Assembly: GCA_025054875.1 (NCBI GenBank)
Contig: JANWYS010000008.1
Location: 1 to 45,504, forward strand
Direction of reading: 5' to 3'
DNA from: Cytophagaceae bacterium
Lineage (GTDB): Bacteria; Bacteroidota; Bacteroidia; Cytophagales; Cytophagaceae
Length of the DNA stretch: 45,504 bases
The position numbers were made by a program, and so were the translations under genes. Within the stretch, counting starts at the first letter, position 1; each line of letters opens with the position of its first letter. This document shows positions 1-9,131 of the stretch, in pieces. The notes beneath the pieces were generated by a model. It was not told the DNA's origin. It saw only the letters and a program-made list of their open reading frames with translations, and did no database searches.

Positions 1-868
1 CATCAGGCAGGCAAATACCATTGCGTATTTTTCGCCAATACAATCCTTCCCCGTTTTTTACGGCATACAAAACAGCTGTTTGATCATAAGAAGACTTGTT
101 TAATATTTTTCCTTTAAATTTTTTTTTCATCCAGGGGGCATTACGGCTGAAGTGCATAAATCCGACATATAACGGTGAATTTTCATCTTCTGTATTAAGA
201 CATTTTCCTGTCTTTATTTTCAGGCCTACTTCGTAGCCGGAAAATACTATGGGGGTATCTATGTGTTGAATTACAAATCGTGTCACTCCCGGCATATTAC
301 CATCGAAATTCCACTCTTTTTTTCCTTTTGGGAATTTGCCTCCCATGATGACAAACATTTTAACTTTTCTTCGTATGAGCTCTTTGCCGTTCCATTCAGA
401 CAAGGAATCTGAAGGTGATTCAATTAAATTTTTTATGTTAGCCAAGGGACCTACCGTTACAATAATGATACTTGTATCAGGAGATTGAGATAAAATTTTT
501 CGATATAAATATGTGGCATCAGGTGCATCCTGATACGTCAACCGATATGAAAAATTTTCGGCTATACATTTATTGTAGTTCCAGTCTATGTCATGAATTA
601 AACCTTTTCTTGTACCAATCGGAATATCGGGGTGTCCATAATATCTGTTTACGGCATCAATGGCCGGAACAGTATATCTCTCTAAAGACCATGACATGAT
701 AGCCAGCAACCGGCATTGATTCTTATCTGTAAAATGATGTAACATTGCCAATGCCCCCAAATCATCGGCATCGCCGCCAAAATCTGTGTCAAAAATGATA
801 TTAGGTTGAGGATACAATTTGAAGTGTAAAAAAACGGCTAACCATAACACTATAACCGATGAATTCAT
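1..868 (-). CDS. Inosine-uridine nucleoside hydrolase-like protein (3' end outside the window)
   Basis: This is the N-terminal 289 codons of a protein that runs off the left edge. After a hydrophobic N-terminus (residues 4-20, probably a signal peptide) comes DTDFGGDADD at residues 27-36, matching the Asp-rich calcium and ribose-binding motif that opens nucleoside hydrolases (DTDxGxDD). IIIVTVGPLANI follows the family's 'GPLTN' motif, and a later KMFVIMGG stretch matches the 'MGG' motif. The family cleaves N-glycosidic bonds of ribonucleosides. An export signal would place this one outside the cytoplasm, as in many Bacteroidota homologues. It starts at ATG 868 and follows the 522-residue secreted protein on the same strand after 57 bp, so it may be the last gene of the metK operon or have its own promoter. 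The family call is firm; the substrate is unknown. Confidence 0.8.
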   Translation of the reverse strand, partial: MNSSVIVLWLAVFLHFKLYPQPNIIFDTDFGGDADDLGALAMLHHFTDKNQCRLLAIMSWSLERYTVPAIDAVNRYYGHPDIPIGTRKGLIHDIDWNYNKCIAENFSYRLTYQDAPDATYLYRKILSQSPDTSIIIVTVGPLANIKNLIESPSDSLSEWNGKELIRRKVKMFVIMGGKFPKGKKEWNFDGNMPGVTRFVIQHIDTPIVFSGYEVGLKIKTGKCLNTEDENSPLYVGFMHFSRNAPWMKKKFKGKILNKSSYDQTAVLYAVKNGEGLYWRKIRNGICLPD

Positions 869-925
869 AGTTTATAATATTGTATAAACGCTCTGTAAAA
901 TTAGTGAAGAACGAAGGCTTACATT

Positions 926-2494
926 TTAGTTAACTTCCAACTGATACAAATTTAAAGTGCTTTTTTTACCAAATATACCTTTACGCCCGGCAATGATGAC
1001 ACGATCTTCCCACCACATTGTGTAACAGGTGATCATGCTGAAAGCCTCATCGTTTGGAGCCGCTAAGTCTTTGACCTTATTTCCGGTAAGTTCATCCCAT
1101 TCTACAAAGTTGTATATGTTATAAATGAAGGAGTTGTTGTTGTAGGTAGGGAACACAGCTCTTATCCTTCCATCTGCAGTGATATGTAGCGAGAAAGAAG
1201 AACCTGTAATTCCTGCCGATACGTCATTCACTTGAGATTTTTGATAAAAATTTTCCCACAGCAATTCATCATTTTTATTAAAAGAAAAAAGCAGGATGCC
1301 TTCAGTATTTACTTTTATCAAGCGCTCACTCCAATTTTTGGGATGATTAAAGTTGTTTGCATTATATGCATATCCGGGTGATATAAGTTCTCTTTTTTCT
1401 AAAGCAATGATTATTTTTTCATATTCATTTACCTGAAAAAATACGATTTCGTAGTTCATCCAATTTTCTTCACCGGCCAGAAATTTGTTGGAAGCACGCA
1501 TAGTCTGGGCGGTCTGAATAATGTTTACAGACAGTTCGTGTGAATTTATACGATCCACGATAAGTTGTTTGAAGTCTAACTTAGCATACATTATGCCCGT
1601 CATTTTACCATTGTCTTGATTTGTACAAGCTATGTACACCACATCATCGGAAAGTACTTGCAATACCAGAGAGCCTCTGTTACTGTTAGCATTTTGAATA
1701 TCGAGAAGTTTATTATGCCTGTGATGTAGATGATACTGAATTACCACTATCCTGCCTGACCTGTCCTGATTCAATATGAAAATATCTTCTCTGTTATTGA
1801 TTTCAATGCCATAATTGACAAAACCATTATCAATGGGGATGTGGCCATGATGTAATGGGTTGAGATGTTTATCAAATACATACCCATGCGCAAAAAGAGT
1901 TTTGTGACTATAATCAAAGATGTAGGCAAGTATTTTGCTTTTATTCGGAGAATATCGTATTTCATATTGATATTCGAGGGGAGTCACGAAATTTTTTGAT
2001 ACCGATGAGCATATTGCGTTAATAAAAGTTTCTTTCACTACGCCTTTACCCGGATGATCTAACCATTCTTTTACCGTATGTTCATGTAAAGTTTTTTCAT
2101 GTTTTTTTATTCCGGTAATTACATCAAAAAAGTAGGCTTTTAAAATAGCTTTCCTGTCATCTGTGTTATGTACTACGGAAAACAAGATGATGTCTTTGTC
2201 ATTAAAAAAAAGGTCTTTATAGTCTTCGTCCTGAGAACAGATGAGGTTGGTTTTGAAAATAGATACCAATTCTTTGTCAAATTTTTCGAGTATGTATTCA
2301 GACTCTCCGTTCAGGCCTCCTTTCGTTTTTTGCAAGGCTACAAAAGTGTAATCAGGAAGAGGTAAAATAAGTTTCCTTCCATCGGGCTCCAGATAAGGGG
2401 TTGAGACAGAAAAAGGCACACTCGTTTTCAAAACTTGTCCATGATGTTCAAAACAACAATGAAACAATGTAATGATAAACAGAATTCGCCTCAT
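926..2494 (-). CDS. Secreted protein of unknown function, 522 aa
   Basis: I do not recognise a family. The first 20 or so residues (MRRILFIITLFHCCF, then EHHGQ) look like a signal peptide. The rest is soluble, rich in aromatic and beta-prone residues, with many short segments such as IVVIQYHL and DRIRAVF-like stretches. This would fit a beta-propeller or other all-beta fold, but no catalytic motif is visible. There is no lipobox and no obvious C-terminal sorting domain. It starts 49 bp after the bioA stop and may be co-transcribed with it; the nucleoside hydrolase follows. Nothing in the sequence links it to biotin synthesis. That it is a real gene is clear from its length and the lack of competing frames. 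Confidence 0.8.
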   Translation of the reverse strand: MRRILFIITLFHCCFEHHGQVLKTSVPFSVSTPYLEPDGRKLILPLPDYTFVALQKTKGGLNGESEYILEKFDKELVSIFKTNLICSQDEDYKDLFFNDKDIILFSVVHNTDDRKAILKAYFFDVITGIKKHEKTLHEHTVKEWLDHPGKGVVKETFINAICSSVSKNFVTPLEYQYEIRYSPNKSKILAYIFDYSHKTLFAHGYVFDKHLNPLHHGHIPIDNGFVNYGIEINNREDIFILNQDRSGRIVVIQYHLHHRHNKLLDIQNANSNRGSLVLQVLSDDVVYIACTNQDNGKMTGIMYAKLDFKQLIVDRINSHELSVNIIQTAQTMRASNKFLAGEENWMNYEIVFFQVNEYEKIIIALEKRELISPGYAYNANNFNHPKNWSERLIKVNTEGILLFSFNKNDELLWENFYQKSQVNDVSAGITGSSFSLHITADGRIRAVFPTYNNNSFIYNIYNFVEWDELTGNKVKDLAAPNDEAFSMITCYTMWWEDRVIIAGRKGIFGKKSTLNLYQLEVN

Positions 2495-2543
2495 AATCCG
2501 CCAGTCAGTTTAGATACTTATACGTATAGGAGAGTTGCTTTGT

Positions 2544-3830
2544 TTATATTTTGCTGAGGAAAGCATGTATGTTGTGGAAAATATTTTTCAGTTCTTTTTC
2601 CTCAATGGCATAGGGAGGCAGGATATACATGATATTGCCTAACGGCCTGAGCAGAATATTTCTTTCTATAAAAAAATTATAAATCTGAGTTTTTAATACA
2701 TTGTGATATTCCGTGGCATGTTCAGATTTTAACTCAAGTGATAGTATAGTTCCCAGAGTATGAGCGGAATTTACTTTTGGGTGTGAACGTATCTCATTAA
2801 AAAATTCTCTTTGCCATTTTGTGATACGTTGTATTTTTTCCTGACATGAATCTTCCAGAAGTAGTTCCAGGCTGGCATTTGCTGCAGCACAACTCAAAGG
2901 ATTAGCCGTGTAAGAGTGGCCATGATAAAATATACTTTTTGAGCCATTAAAAGTAAACACATCACTTACCCGGGCATTGCAAGCAGTAGCTCCCATAGGC
3001 ATATAACCGCCCGTGAGGCCTTTAGAGAGGCATATAATGTCCGGTTTATTGTTCATGTATTCTGATGCAAACAGGCGGCCTGTACGGCCAAAACCTGTAA
3101 GCACTTCATCGGCTATGCAGAGAATATCATGTTCTTTGCACAGGTGTATTGCCTTATCGAGCCAGCTTGCTGAGTATGTGCGCATACCGGATACCCCTTG
3201 CAATAAAGGTTCGTATATAAAGGCTGCATAAGAGTTGTTTTTTAGTTTTGTAAATAAAATGTTTAAAATTTCGTCTTCTTTTTGGGCGTCAGGGAAAGGT
3301 ATGTATTCTACTTCAAAGAGATATTGATGAAAATGTTGGTTAAAAATTCCCCGTTCGCTTACGGCCATAGCTCCGAAGGTATCACCATGGTAGGCGCCAT
3401 GCAAAGCAATTATTTTGTGGCGATGTTGTTTTTTTATGGCGTGATATTGTATAGCCATCTTCAAAGCTACTTCTACAGACGTACTGCCATTGTCGGAAAA
3501 AAATATTTTTTTCATATCGCCGGGTAAAATATTGCAAAGGCTGTGTGCGAGCTGTATAGCTGGCGGGTGAGTGAAGCCGGCAAAGATAACATGTTCCATA
3601 GTAGCGGCCTGATGAGCTACGGCTTTTGATATGTGCGGATGAGCATGGCCATGCAGGTTTACCCACCATGAAGAGATGGCATCTAAAATTTTTCGACCAT
3701 CGCAGGTATGGAGATAGACGCCTTGAGCAGATTTAACAACTATATTATCACCGTATTCAAGAGGCGAATAGGGGTGCCAAATATACTGCTTGTCAAGTTC
3801 TGTGTATGATTTACTCATTCCACTGTTCAA
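2544..3830 (-). CDS. bioA: Adenosylmethionine-8-amino-7-oxononanoate aminotransferase
   Basis: BioA is the PLP enzyme that converts 7-keto-8-aminopelargonate (KAPA) to 7,8-diaminopelargonate (DAPA) in biotin synthesis, normally with S-adenosylmethionine as amino donor. The N-terminal WHPYSP segment and SSWWVNLHGHAHP (residues 53-65) are typical of the family. ADEVLTGFGRTG carries the PLP-binding Asp, and SKGLTGGYMP holds the Schiff-base lysine at about residue 270. Its 428 residues match the usual length. The first ATG (3830) overlaps the end of bioD by 20 bp. An internal ATG at 3818 (MSKSYTELD) would shorten the overlap to 8 bp and is equally plausible. It lies downstream of metK and bioD in one unit. 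bioB and bioF are not in the window. Confidence 0.95.
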   Translation of the reverse strand: MNSGMSKSYTELDKQYIWHPYSPLEYGDNIVVKSAQGVYLHTCDGRKILDAISSWWVNLHGHAHPHISKAVAHQAATMEHVIFAGFTHPPAIQLAHSLCNILPGDMKKIFFSDNGSTSVEVALKMAIQYHAIKKQHRHKIIALHGAYHGDTFGAMAVSERGIFNQHFHQYLFEVEYIPFPDAQKEDEILNILFTKLKNNSYAAFIYEPLLQGVSGMRTYSASWLDKAIHLCKEHDILCIADEVLTGFGRTGRLFASEYMNNKPDIICLSKGLTGGYMPMGATACNARVSDVFTFNGSKSIFYHGHSYTANPLSCAAANASLELLLEDSCQEKIQRITKWQREFFNEIRSHPKVNSAHTLGTILSLELKSEHATEYHNVLKTQIYNFFIERNILLRPLGNIMYILPPYAIEEKELKNIFHNIHAFLSKI

Positions 3831-4425
3831 AGAGTTGAATGGCGTATCGTGTTATCATTTCTTCGTTTACTTCTTTTTCAGGTTTTATGCGCAAGAGGCA
3901 TTTATACCCGGTTTTACGAAGGATGTGTTCTTCAGCTTCCGGATATGGATTTCCGTTAAACACGATTCCTTTTACCCGTAAATTTCTTTTTTTCAGCTCG
4001 GCACATGTAAGTAAAGTATGATTGATGCTGCCCAGATAATGATTAGAAACCAGAATGACTTGAGCATTAAATTTTTCTGCTATATCAATCACATATTCGT
4101 TATCATTCAAAGGTACGAGTATTCCGCCGGCTCCCTCTATTATAAGAGTGTTCTGGTCATGTTGTGGCAAGCGAATATCATGTAAATGAATGTTGATGTT
4201 TTCAGCTTTTGCAGCTACATGGGGCGAAGCCGGCATTTTCAATCTGTAAACTTCCTGATGACAAATTGAGTAAGTGTTTCCCAAAAGCGACTTCACTGTA
4301 TCCGTATCAGCGGGAAGCCCGCATTGCACCGGCTTCCAATAGTCGGCTTGCAGGGCTTTACATAATATGGCGCTCACGACAGTTTTGCCACTATCAGTAT
4401 GTATGGCCGTTACGAAATAGATCAT
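3811..4425 (-). CDS. bioD: Dethiobiotin synthetase
   Basis: BioD closes the ureido ring of dethiobiotin from DAPA, CO2 and ATP. The N-terminus carries the P-loop form of this family, TDSGKT at residues 10-15, preceded by the beta strand MIYFVTAIH. EGAGGILVPLN (near residue 98) matches the family EGAGG motif that helps bind substrate. At 204 residues it is somewhat shorter than the E. coli enzyme but complete. It starts 18 bp after the metK stop and overlaps bioA, so the three are read as one transcript. Confidence 0.95.
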   Translation of the reverse strand: MIYFVTAIHTDSGKTVVSAILCKALQADYWKPVQCGLPADTDTVKSLLGNTYSICHQEVYRLKMPASPHVAAKAENINIHLHDIRLPQHDQNTLIIEGAGGILVPLNDNEYVIDIAEKFNAQVILVSNHYLGSINHTLLTCAELKKRNLRVKGIVFNGNPYPEAEEHILRKTGYKCLLRIKPEKEVNEEMITRYAIQLFEQWNE

Positions 4426-4443
4426 TTTGAAAGAGGAAGGGAA

Positions 4444-5700
4444 TTACTTTATTCCAAAAGCAGATTTTATTTTATCTACATAATCGAGTTTTTCCCATGT
4501 GAAGAGTTCAACTTCTTTTTCGATTACTGAACCGTCGGGCTTAAAGAATTTTTTCTTTACGATTTTGTTTTCGCGCCCCATGTGCCCGTAAGCAGCTGTT
4601 TCGGAATAAATAGGGTTTCTTAATTTCAATCTTTGCTCTATGGCATATGGGCGCATATCAAATATGGTTTCTATGGTTTTGGCAATTTCGCTGTCGGATT
4701 TATTGATTTTTGCTGTTCCGTAAGTGTTTACATAAAGTCCGCAAGGTTTGGCCACTCCTATGGCGTACGATACTTGTACTAACACTTCATCGCATACTCC
4801 CGCAGCAACGAGGTTTTTGGCTATGTGTCTTGTTGCATACGCTGCCGAGCGGTCTACTTTGGAGGGGTCTTTTCCGGAAAATGCTCCGCCGCCGTGCGCT
4901 CCCTTGCCCCCATAGGTATCCACAATGATTTTTCTTCCTGTGAGGCCTGTGTCGCCATGAGGGCCACCGATTACGAATTTACCGGTGGGGTTTATGTGAT
5001 ATGTGATTTTATCATCAAAAAGTTTTTGCAACTCGGGTTTCAACTTTTTCTTCACTCGTGGTATGAGGATGTTAATGATATCCGATTTTATTTTTTTCAA
5101 CATGTTTTCTTCTGTGTCGAATTCGTCATGTTGAGTGGATACTACTATCGTGTCTATACGGTTAGGAGTGTTGTCATCGTTATACTCAATGGTTACTTGC
5201 GATTTTGCATCAGGGCGTAAGTATTTTATTTCATTGTTTTCTCTACGTATGGCAGCCAGTTCAATGAGTATCTGATGAGCAAGATCGAGTGGAAGAGGCA
5301 TATAGTTGTCGGTTTCTTTAGTGGCATAACCAAACATCATTCCCTGATCACCGGCGCCTTGGTCTTCCGGATTTTTTTTCTGCACGCCTTGAAGTATATC
5401 TCCGGATTGCTCATGTATAGCAGATAGTATGCCACAAGAGTTCGCTTCAAACATATATTCTGCCTTTGTGTAGCCAATTTTGCGTATCACCTCACGGGTT
5501 ATTTTTTGCACATCTAAAAAAGCAGTGGAGGTTACCTCACCGGCCAATATCACCTGGCCTGTAGTTACCAGTGTTTCGCACGCCACTTTAGAGTTTGGGT
5601 CAATGGCTAAAAAGTTATCTATGAGGGCATCGGATATTTGATCGGCCACTTTATCAGGATGTCCTTCGGATACAGATTCAGAAGTAAATAAATAGGGCAT
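4444..5700 (-). CDS. metK: S-adenosylmethionine synthetase
   Basis: MetK makes S-adenosylmethionine from methionine and ATP. The signatures are all present: [20 protein letters not shown] at the N-terminus, [12 protein letters not shown] (the adenine/triphosphate loop), and [19 protein letters not shown]. The 418 residues are within the range of Bacteroidota forms and longer than the roughly 384 of E. coli. It heads an operon with bioD and bioA. A matching promoter lies 66-95 bp upstream. I looked for a SAM riboswitch in the roughly 60-nt leader and did not find a recognisable one. Confidence 0.97.
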   Translation of the reverse strand: MPYLFTSESVSEGHPDKVADQISDALIDNFLAIDPNSKVACETLVTTGQVILAGEVTSTAFLDVQKITREVIRKIGYTKAEYMFEANSCGILSAIHEQSGDILQGVQKKNPEDQGAGDQGMMFGYATKETDNYMPLPLDLAHQILIELAAIRRENNEIKYLRPDAKSQVTIEYNDDNTPNRIDTIVVSTQHDEFDTEENMLKKIKSDIINILIPRVKKKLKPELQKLFDDKITYHINPTGKFVIGGPHGDTGLTGRKIIVDTYGGKGAHGGGAFSGKDPSKVDRSAAYATRHIAKNLVAAGVCDEVLVQVSYAIGVAKPCGLYVNTYGTAKINKSDSEIAKTIETIFDMRPYAIEQRLKLRNPIYSETAAYGHMGRENKIVKKKFFKPDGSVIEKEVELFTWEKLDYVDKIKSAFGIK

Positions 5701-6117
5701 AATGATGGAACATTTAATGACGATTCGTATAAGTACTGAACACAGTTGTATTGCTTTAAGCGGGTCAAAGTTAATTCAATTTGAAAAAAAACAAAATCTG
5801 CATTTCATATCTGAATCTGCAGTATTGAAATATACAACGGTCATAAATTTCATCTGTAGTGACTTAGTTTTGTAAGCCAAAAGTTTTTTCTACTGCGTAA
5901 AATGTGTGATAAATAAAATCGTTGATGACAACAGAAATTGTAACAATAGAGAGCTTGAGCCGAAACAGAAAAAACAACCAGCATGTTAACGTTTTATTTT
6001 CTTACTTCAAGGATAGACTATCATTAATAGTATGATCCAATCAAAACAGAACTTGATGGCCGGCTTTAATTGATTATTGCAAAAAAAATTAAAGCAAAAG
6101 GAGAGTAATATCTAATT
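5701..6117. other. Intergenic region upstream of metK
   Basis: Besides the metK promoter, this 417-bp stretch holds an imperfect hairpin at 6011-6038 (GGAT and ATCC around ACTAT-CATTA-ATAGT). It also holds an AT-only inverted repeat at 6064-6094 (CTTTAATT/AATTAAAG). Neither is followed by a clear T-run on the minus strand, so I do not call a terminator. I see no coding sequence. Confidence 0.5.
5766..5795 (-). promoter_or_regulatory. Bacteroidota-type promoter of metK
   Basis: On the minus strand a -33 TTTG (5795-5792) is followed after 18 nt by the -7 box TAACTTTG (5773-5766). This matches the primary sigma consensus TTTG/TAnnTTTG of Bacteroidota. The predicted leader is about 55-60 nt. Confidence 0.6.
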
Positions 6118-6240
6118 CTACCAACTTTTAAGGTTGAGTTCTTTTATTTTCTTTTTTGTTTTTTTACAGCCATTGTAAGAACGTGAGCAGGAAACAAACA
6201 GAAAAAACAATACGAAAACCAGTAAAAGTATTCTAATCAT
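6118..6240 (-). CDS. Very small lipoprotein, 40 aa
   Basis: A 40-residue frame starts at ATG 6240. It has a basic start (MIRI), a run of about 12 hydrophobic residues and a lipobox ending at Cys18 (LFVSC). The mature part is a short Lys-rich tail: SRSYNGC, then KKTKKKIKELNLKSW. The signal-peptide II pattern in such a short frame is unlikely by chance, and tiny lipoproteins with a YNGC-like start occur in Bacteroidota to my recollection. Two cysteines remain (Cys18 for lipid, Cys25). It follows hrpB by 69 bp on the same strand and may be co-transcribed. Function is unknown. Confidence 0.6.
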   Translation of the reverse strand: MIRILLLVFVLFFLFVSCSRSYNGCKKTKKKIKELNLKSW

Positions 6241-6309
6241 GATCAGTAAAGTTTTACTTCAGTGAATATAAGCAACGATCATGAAAGATTATAATCAACA
6301 TTGTTAAAT

Positions 6310-8793
6310 TTATTTAACACTGCGTCCCTTTGCTACCGCCTTTGTATTCCATGGATCATCAGGCCATGAGTGTTTAGGGTAGCGTCTTTGCAATTCTTTT
6401 TTTACTTCGTGATAGGTGTTGTTCCAAAAGCTTTTTAAGTCTGAGGTTACTTGCACTGGTTTATAACCGGGAGATAGTAAGCGCAACACCACTTTGATTT
6501 TACCTTCGTTTATAGTGGGAGTATCTGGCAAGCCGAATACTTCCTGAAGGCGCACCGCAACGATAGGCGCACTGCCATCCGAAAAATATTGCACCGGTAG
6601 GAATGAGCCGCTGGGCATTTTAATTTTTGCAGGAGCCAACAACTCCAGTTTTTTTTGCTGTTCATAGCTTAAGTAATTAAATAAGCATTGCGAGAGATTT
6701 ATTTTTTTTAAGTCTTCATTTTTTTTAACCCCCAAAAGATGCGTACCTATCCAATCATTTACAACAGACAGCAAATGTTCTGTAGTTACTGAAGGCCAAT
6801 TTTCATGCGGATTCCATAAGGAGAGGCTGATGATGCGATTTTGAAGTTGTAAAAACTCATCATTGAAATTAAGCAAGGCATCGCCCTCAGATTTTAATAC
6901 CTGGCAAATGACTTCTGTTACTGTGTGTTCATCCGGTTGAGGCAACGGCCTGGATTGTAAAACGAGACTACCGATTCTTAACTCCGTAGTAGAGATGAGG
7001 CCTCCTTTTCGAGTATCCCAAAGGATATTTGTTTTTTCTTTTACCAGGTGAGCGAGGTCGGTGGGGTCTAATGGTGCAGCGAGAAATATTTTTCCCATGT
7101 TGTCGCTAAGGTTCATGCTGGCAATAGTAATCCAGGGTTCATGCGCCAGATCATCGTTGTGGGAGGCCATAGCCAGTTTGCCATTGGCCAACATGAACTG
7201 AGCATTGTTTCCGGGTTTTGCGGAGGCTATACGTTCGGGAAAAGCGTAAGCAAGGAGTAATCCGGTTTCATAAGGGTCTACAGAAGCATATATAGGTTTA
7301 AGCTGCAATAATCGGTAGTAGTTTTCGGCATTTTTCTGTATTCGTTTTAATGTTGGATTTTGTGTGGGATGCTCTCTGAATCTTCTTAACGCTTCAATGC
7401 GTAGGTTCAGGTCAATGCCGCTTTCACGTGGCAGCGGGTCGCGTTCTTCAAGAATGGCGGCAATGTCGCAGGCCAGAGTTTTCTGTTGCTCAGTGGTGGC
7501 CATCAGGAGCATGTGACCTATGCGAGGGTGGCAACCCAGTTGATGTATACGTTTTCCGTGCGCAGTAATTTTTCCGTTTTCAAGAGCACCTATTTGATGC
7601 AACACATCAGAGGCTTGTCCAATTGCGTTATCAGGAGGTGGGGTTATCCATGAGAGAGCTTTGATGTGAGCAGCTCCCCATTTGCTCACTTCCAATACAA
7701 GGGGAGAAAGTTCGGCTTCTAAAATTTCCGGGGTGCGGTGTTCGGCCAATCGCTCGTGAGTAGCTTTAGACCACATTCGGTAGCAAGCACCGGGTGCTAA
7801 CCTTCCGGCTCTTCCCGCACGCTGGTCGGCAATGTCTTTAGATATTCGTACAGTTTGTAATCGCGATAGTCCGGAAGCTGGGTCTGCTTTGCTCCTTCGG
7901 GTGAATCCGCAATCTACTACGATGCGTATCCCTTCTATAGTAAGACTGGTTTCTGCTATGGAAGTAGCCAACACGATTTTGCGTTTATTATCCCTATGGG
8001 GCATTATGGCTCTGTATTGCTCATGCCAGGGCAACATGGCATAGAGCGGATGTATGCTGAACGTGGAGAGTTTTGTTTTCAATATAGCGGCACATGTATG
8101 TATTTCTGCTTCTCCGGGTAAGAAAGCCAGTATATCTCCTTCGCGCTCTTTGGAGGCTTTCACAATGGTATCGCAAGCCATTTCGGATAAAAGCAATTCA
8201 TCGGCATCGGAAGAGTAAATAATCTCTACGGGAAACTGCCTGCCTTCACTTTGAACTACAGGTGCACCGAGCAATGTTTTCAATGATACGACGTCAAGCG
8301 TGGCCGACATGACAACAATACGTAAATCAGGTCGTAATACAGACTGAGCATCGCGGCACAAAACCATGGCTAAGTCGGTCTGCAAATGGCGTTCATGAAA
8401 CTCATCAAAAATTACTAAGCCGACGGATTCCAAAGCGTTGTCGTTTTGCAGCATTCGGGTAAGTATGCCCTCCGTAACGACTTCAATGCGCGTAGAGGCA
8501 CTCACACAGGTATCCAGTCTGACTCTGTAGCCTATGGTTTTTCCTACAGACTCTTCCAAGAGTTCAGCCATACGGGTGGCGATAGTGCGGGCAGCTAACC
8601 GACGTGGCTCAAGCATAATGATTTTTTTTGTGCCTAACCATGGCTCGTTTAGCAGAGCCAAAGGCAGCACAGTGCTTTTGCCGGCTCCCGGTGGTGCGGA
8701 TATCAACAGTGTGTTATGAGCGGATAAATGTTCTTTTATTTCCGGTATTATATCGGTGATCGGTAAGGGACTATTAGAAAAATCTATGTACAC
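6310..8793 (-). CDS. hrpB: ATP-dependent RNA helicase HrpB (DEAH type)
   Basis: A DExH helicase with the HrpB layout. The P-loop GAGKST is at residues 36-41. The Walker B box is DEFH at 130-133 (DEFHERH), the HrpB variant of DEAH. Motif III (VVMSATLD) lies near 160 and motif VI (QRAGRAGR) near 335. The HrpB-specific C-terminal region includes the final HSWPDDPWNTKA segment. The 827 residues match the family. Its cellular role is poorly defined; helicases of this group remodel RNA. The start is GTG at 8793. It is supported by the short distance to the P-loop and by a -7-like TATTTTCG only 6 nt upstream, which would give a leaderless mRNA. Confidence 0.93.
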   Translation of the reverse strand: MYIDFSNSPLPITDIIPEIKEHLSAHNTLLISAPPGAGKSTVLPLALLNEPWLGTKKIIMLEPRRLAARTIATRMAELLEESVGKTIGYRVRLDTCVSASTRIEVVTEGILTRMLQNDNALESVGLVIFDEFHERHLQTDLAMVLCRDAQSVLRPDLRIVVMSATLDVVSLKTLLGAPVVQSEGRQFPVEIIYSSDADELLLSEMACDTIVKASKEREGDILAFLPGEAEIHTCAAILKTKLSTFSIHPLYAMLPWHEQYRAIMPHRDNKRKIVLATSIAETSLTIEGIRIVVDCGFTRRSKADPASGLSRLQTVRISKDIADQRAGRAGRLAPGACYRMWSKATHERLAEHRTPEILEAELSPLVLEVSKWGAAHIKALSWITPPPDNAIGQASDVLHQIGALENGKITAHGKRIHQLGCHPRIGHMLLMATTEQQKTLACDIAAILEERDPLPRESGIDLNLRIEALRRFREHPTQNPTLKRIQKNAENYYRLLQLKPIYASVDPYETGLLLAYAFPERIASAKPGNNAQFMLANGKLAMASHNDDLAHEPWITIASMNLSDNMGKIFLAAPLDPTDLAHLVKEKTNILWDTRKGGLISTTELRIGSLVLQSRPLPQPDEHTVTEVICQVLKSEGDALLNFNDEFLQLQNRIISLSLWNPHENWPSVTTEHLLSVVNDWIGTHLLGVKKNEDLKKINLSQCLFNYLSYEQQKKLELLAPAKIKMPSGSFLPVQYFSDGSAPIVAVRLQEVFGLPDTPTINEGKIKVVLRLLSPGYKPVQVTSDLKSFWNNTYHEVKKELQRRYPKHSWPDDPWNTKAVAKGRSVK

Positions 8794-8799
8794 AATGCC

Positions 8800-8831
8800 C
8801 GAAAATAATTGTTTAAACCAGATTAATCAAC
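8800..8831 (-). promoter_or_regulatory. Candidate promoter of hrpB
   Basis: On the minus strand the -7-like box TATTTTCG (8807-8800) is preceded after 20 nt by GTTG (8831-8828). The box ends 6 nt before the GTG start. One base differs from TAnnTTTG. Confidence 0.4.
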
Positions 8832-8880
8832 AATACGTTGAACGTAGGATAACCTCTTAAAATCAACAGGTGTTTTTCTA

Positions 8881-9027
8881 TCATAAAATCACTTGATAGC
8901 TCAAATATTGCTGGCGTTCATTTGACGTGTGGAGTACTCTTATGTTCGGGTAGTTGTAGCTACTACAATTTACAGGTAGTTCAGTGCGGCTCATCATGTG
9001 GTTGAGTAGAGCATTTTCATACATCAT
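8881..9027 (-). CDS. Possible 48-aa protein of unknown function
   Basis: A frame of 48 codons runs from ATG 9027 to TGA 8881 in the gap between divergent hrpB and glyA. An in-frame TAA lies just before the start. Residue composition is balanced (for example ERQQYLSYQVIL at the C-terminus) and codon use is not obviously unlike the neighbours. There is no signal peptide, no recognised motif and no clear promoter. It could be a small gene, a remnant of a larger one, or chance. Confidence 0.25.
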   Translation of the reverse strand: MMYENALLNHMMSRTELPVNCSSYNYPNIRVLHTSNERQQYLSYQVIL

Positions 9028-9073
9028 GGATTAGTTTCTTCATTGCAACTGAATAATTTCGATTTAAAGTGCA

Positions 9074-9104
9074 TTGGTATTGCAAAAAAGAACATGTATT
9101 TTAG
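9074..9104 (+). promoter_or_regulatory. Candidate promoter of glyA
   Basis: TTGG begins at 9074 and TATTTTAG spans 9097-9104, with about 20 nt between TTG and the box. The box differs from TAnnTTTG in one base. It ends 27 nt before the glyA ATG. Confidence 0.35.
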
Positions 9105-9131
9105 CCCAATTAAAGTATAACCAACAACATC

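Larger units (their letters stand above)
8794..9131. other. Divergent intergenic region between hrpB and glyA
   Basis: This 338-bp gap contains candidate promoters for both flanking genes and the possible 48-codon frame at 8881-9027. I see no RNA gene, repeat or terminator in it. Confidence 0.5.

Noticed and set aside
5701-5765. Possible SAM riboswitch in the metK leader
   Set aside because: The leader is only about 60 nt and shows no stems or conserved core that I can match to known SAM riboswitch classes.
6064-6094. AT-only inverted repeat (CTTTAATT/AATTAAAG) after the 40-residue lipoprotein gene
   Set aside because: The stem has almost no GC, the loop is 15 nt and no T-run follows on the minus strand, so it is not a convincing terminator.
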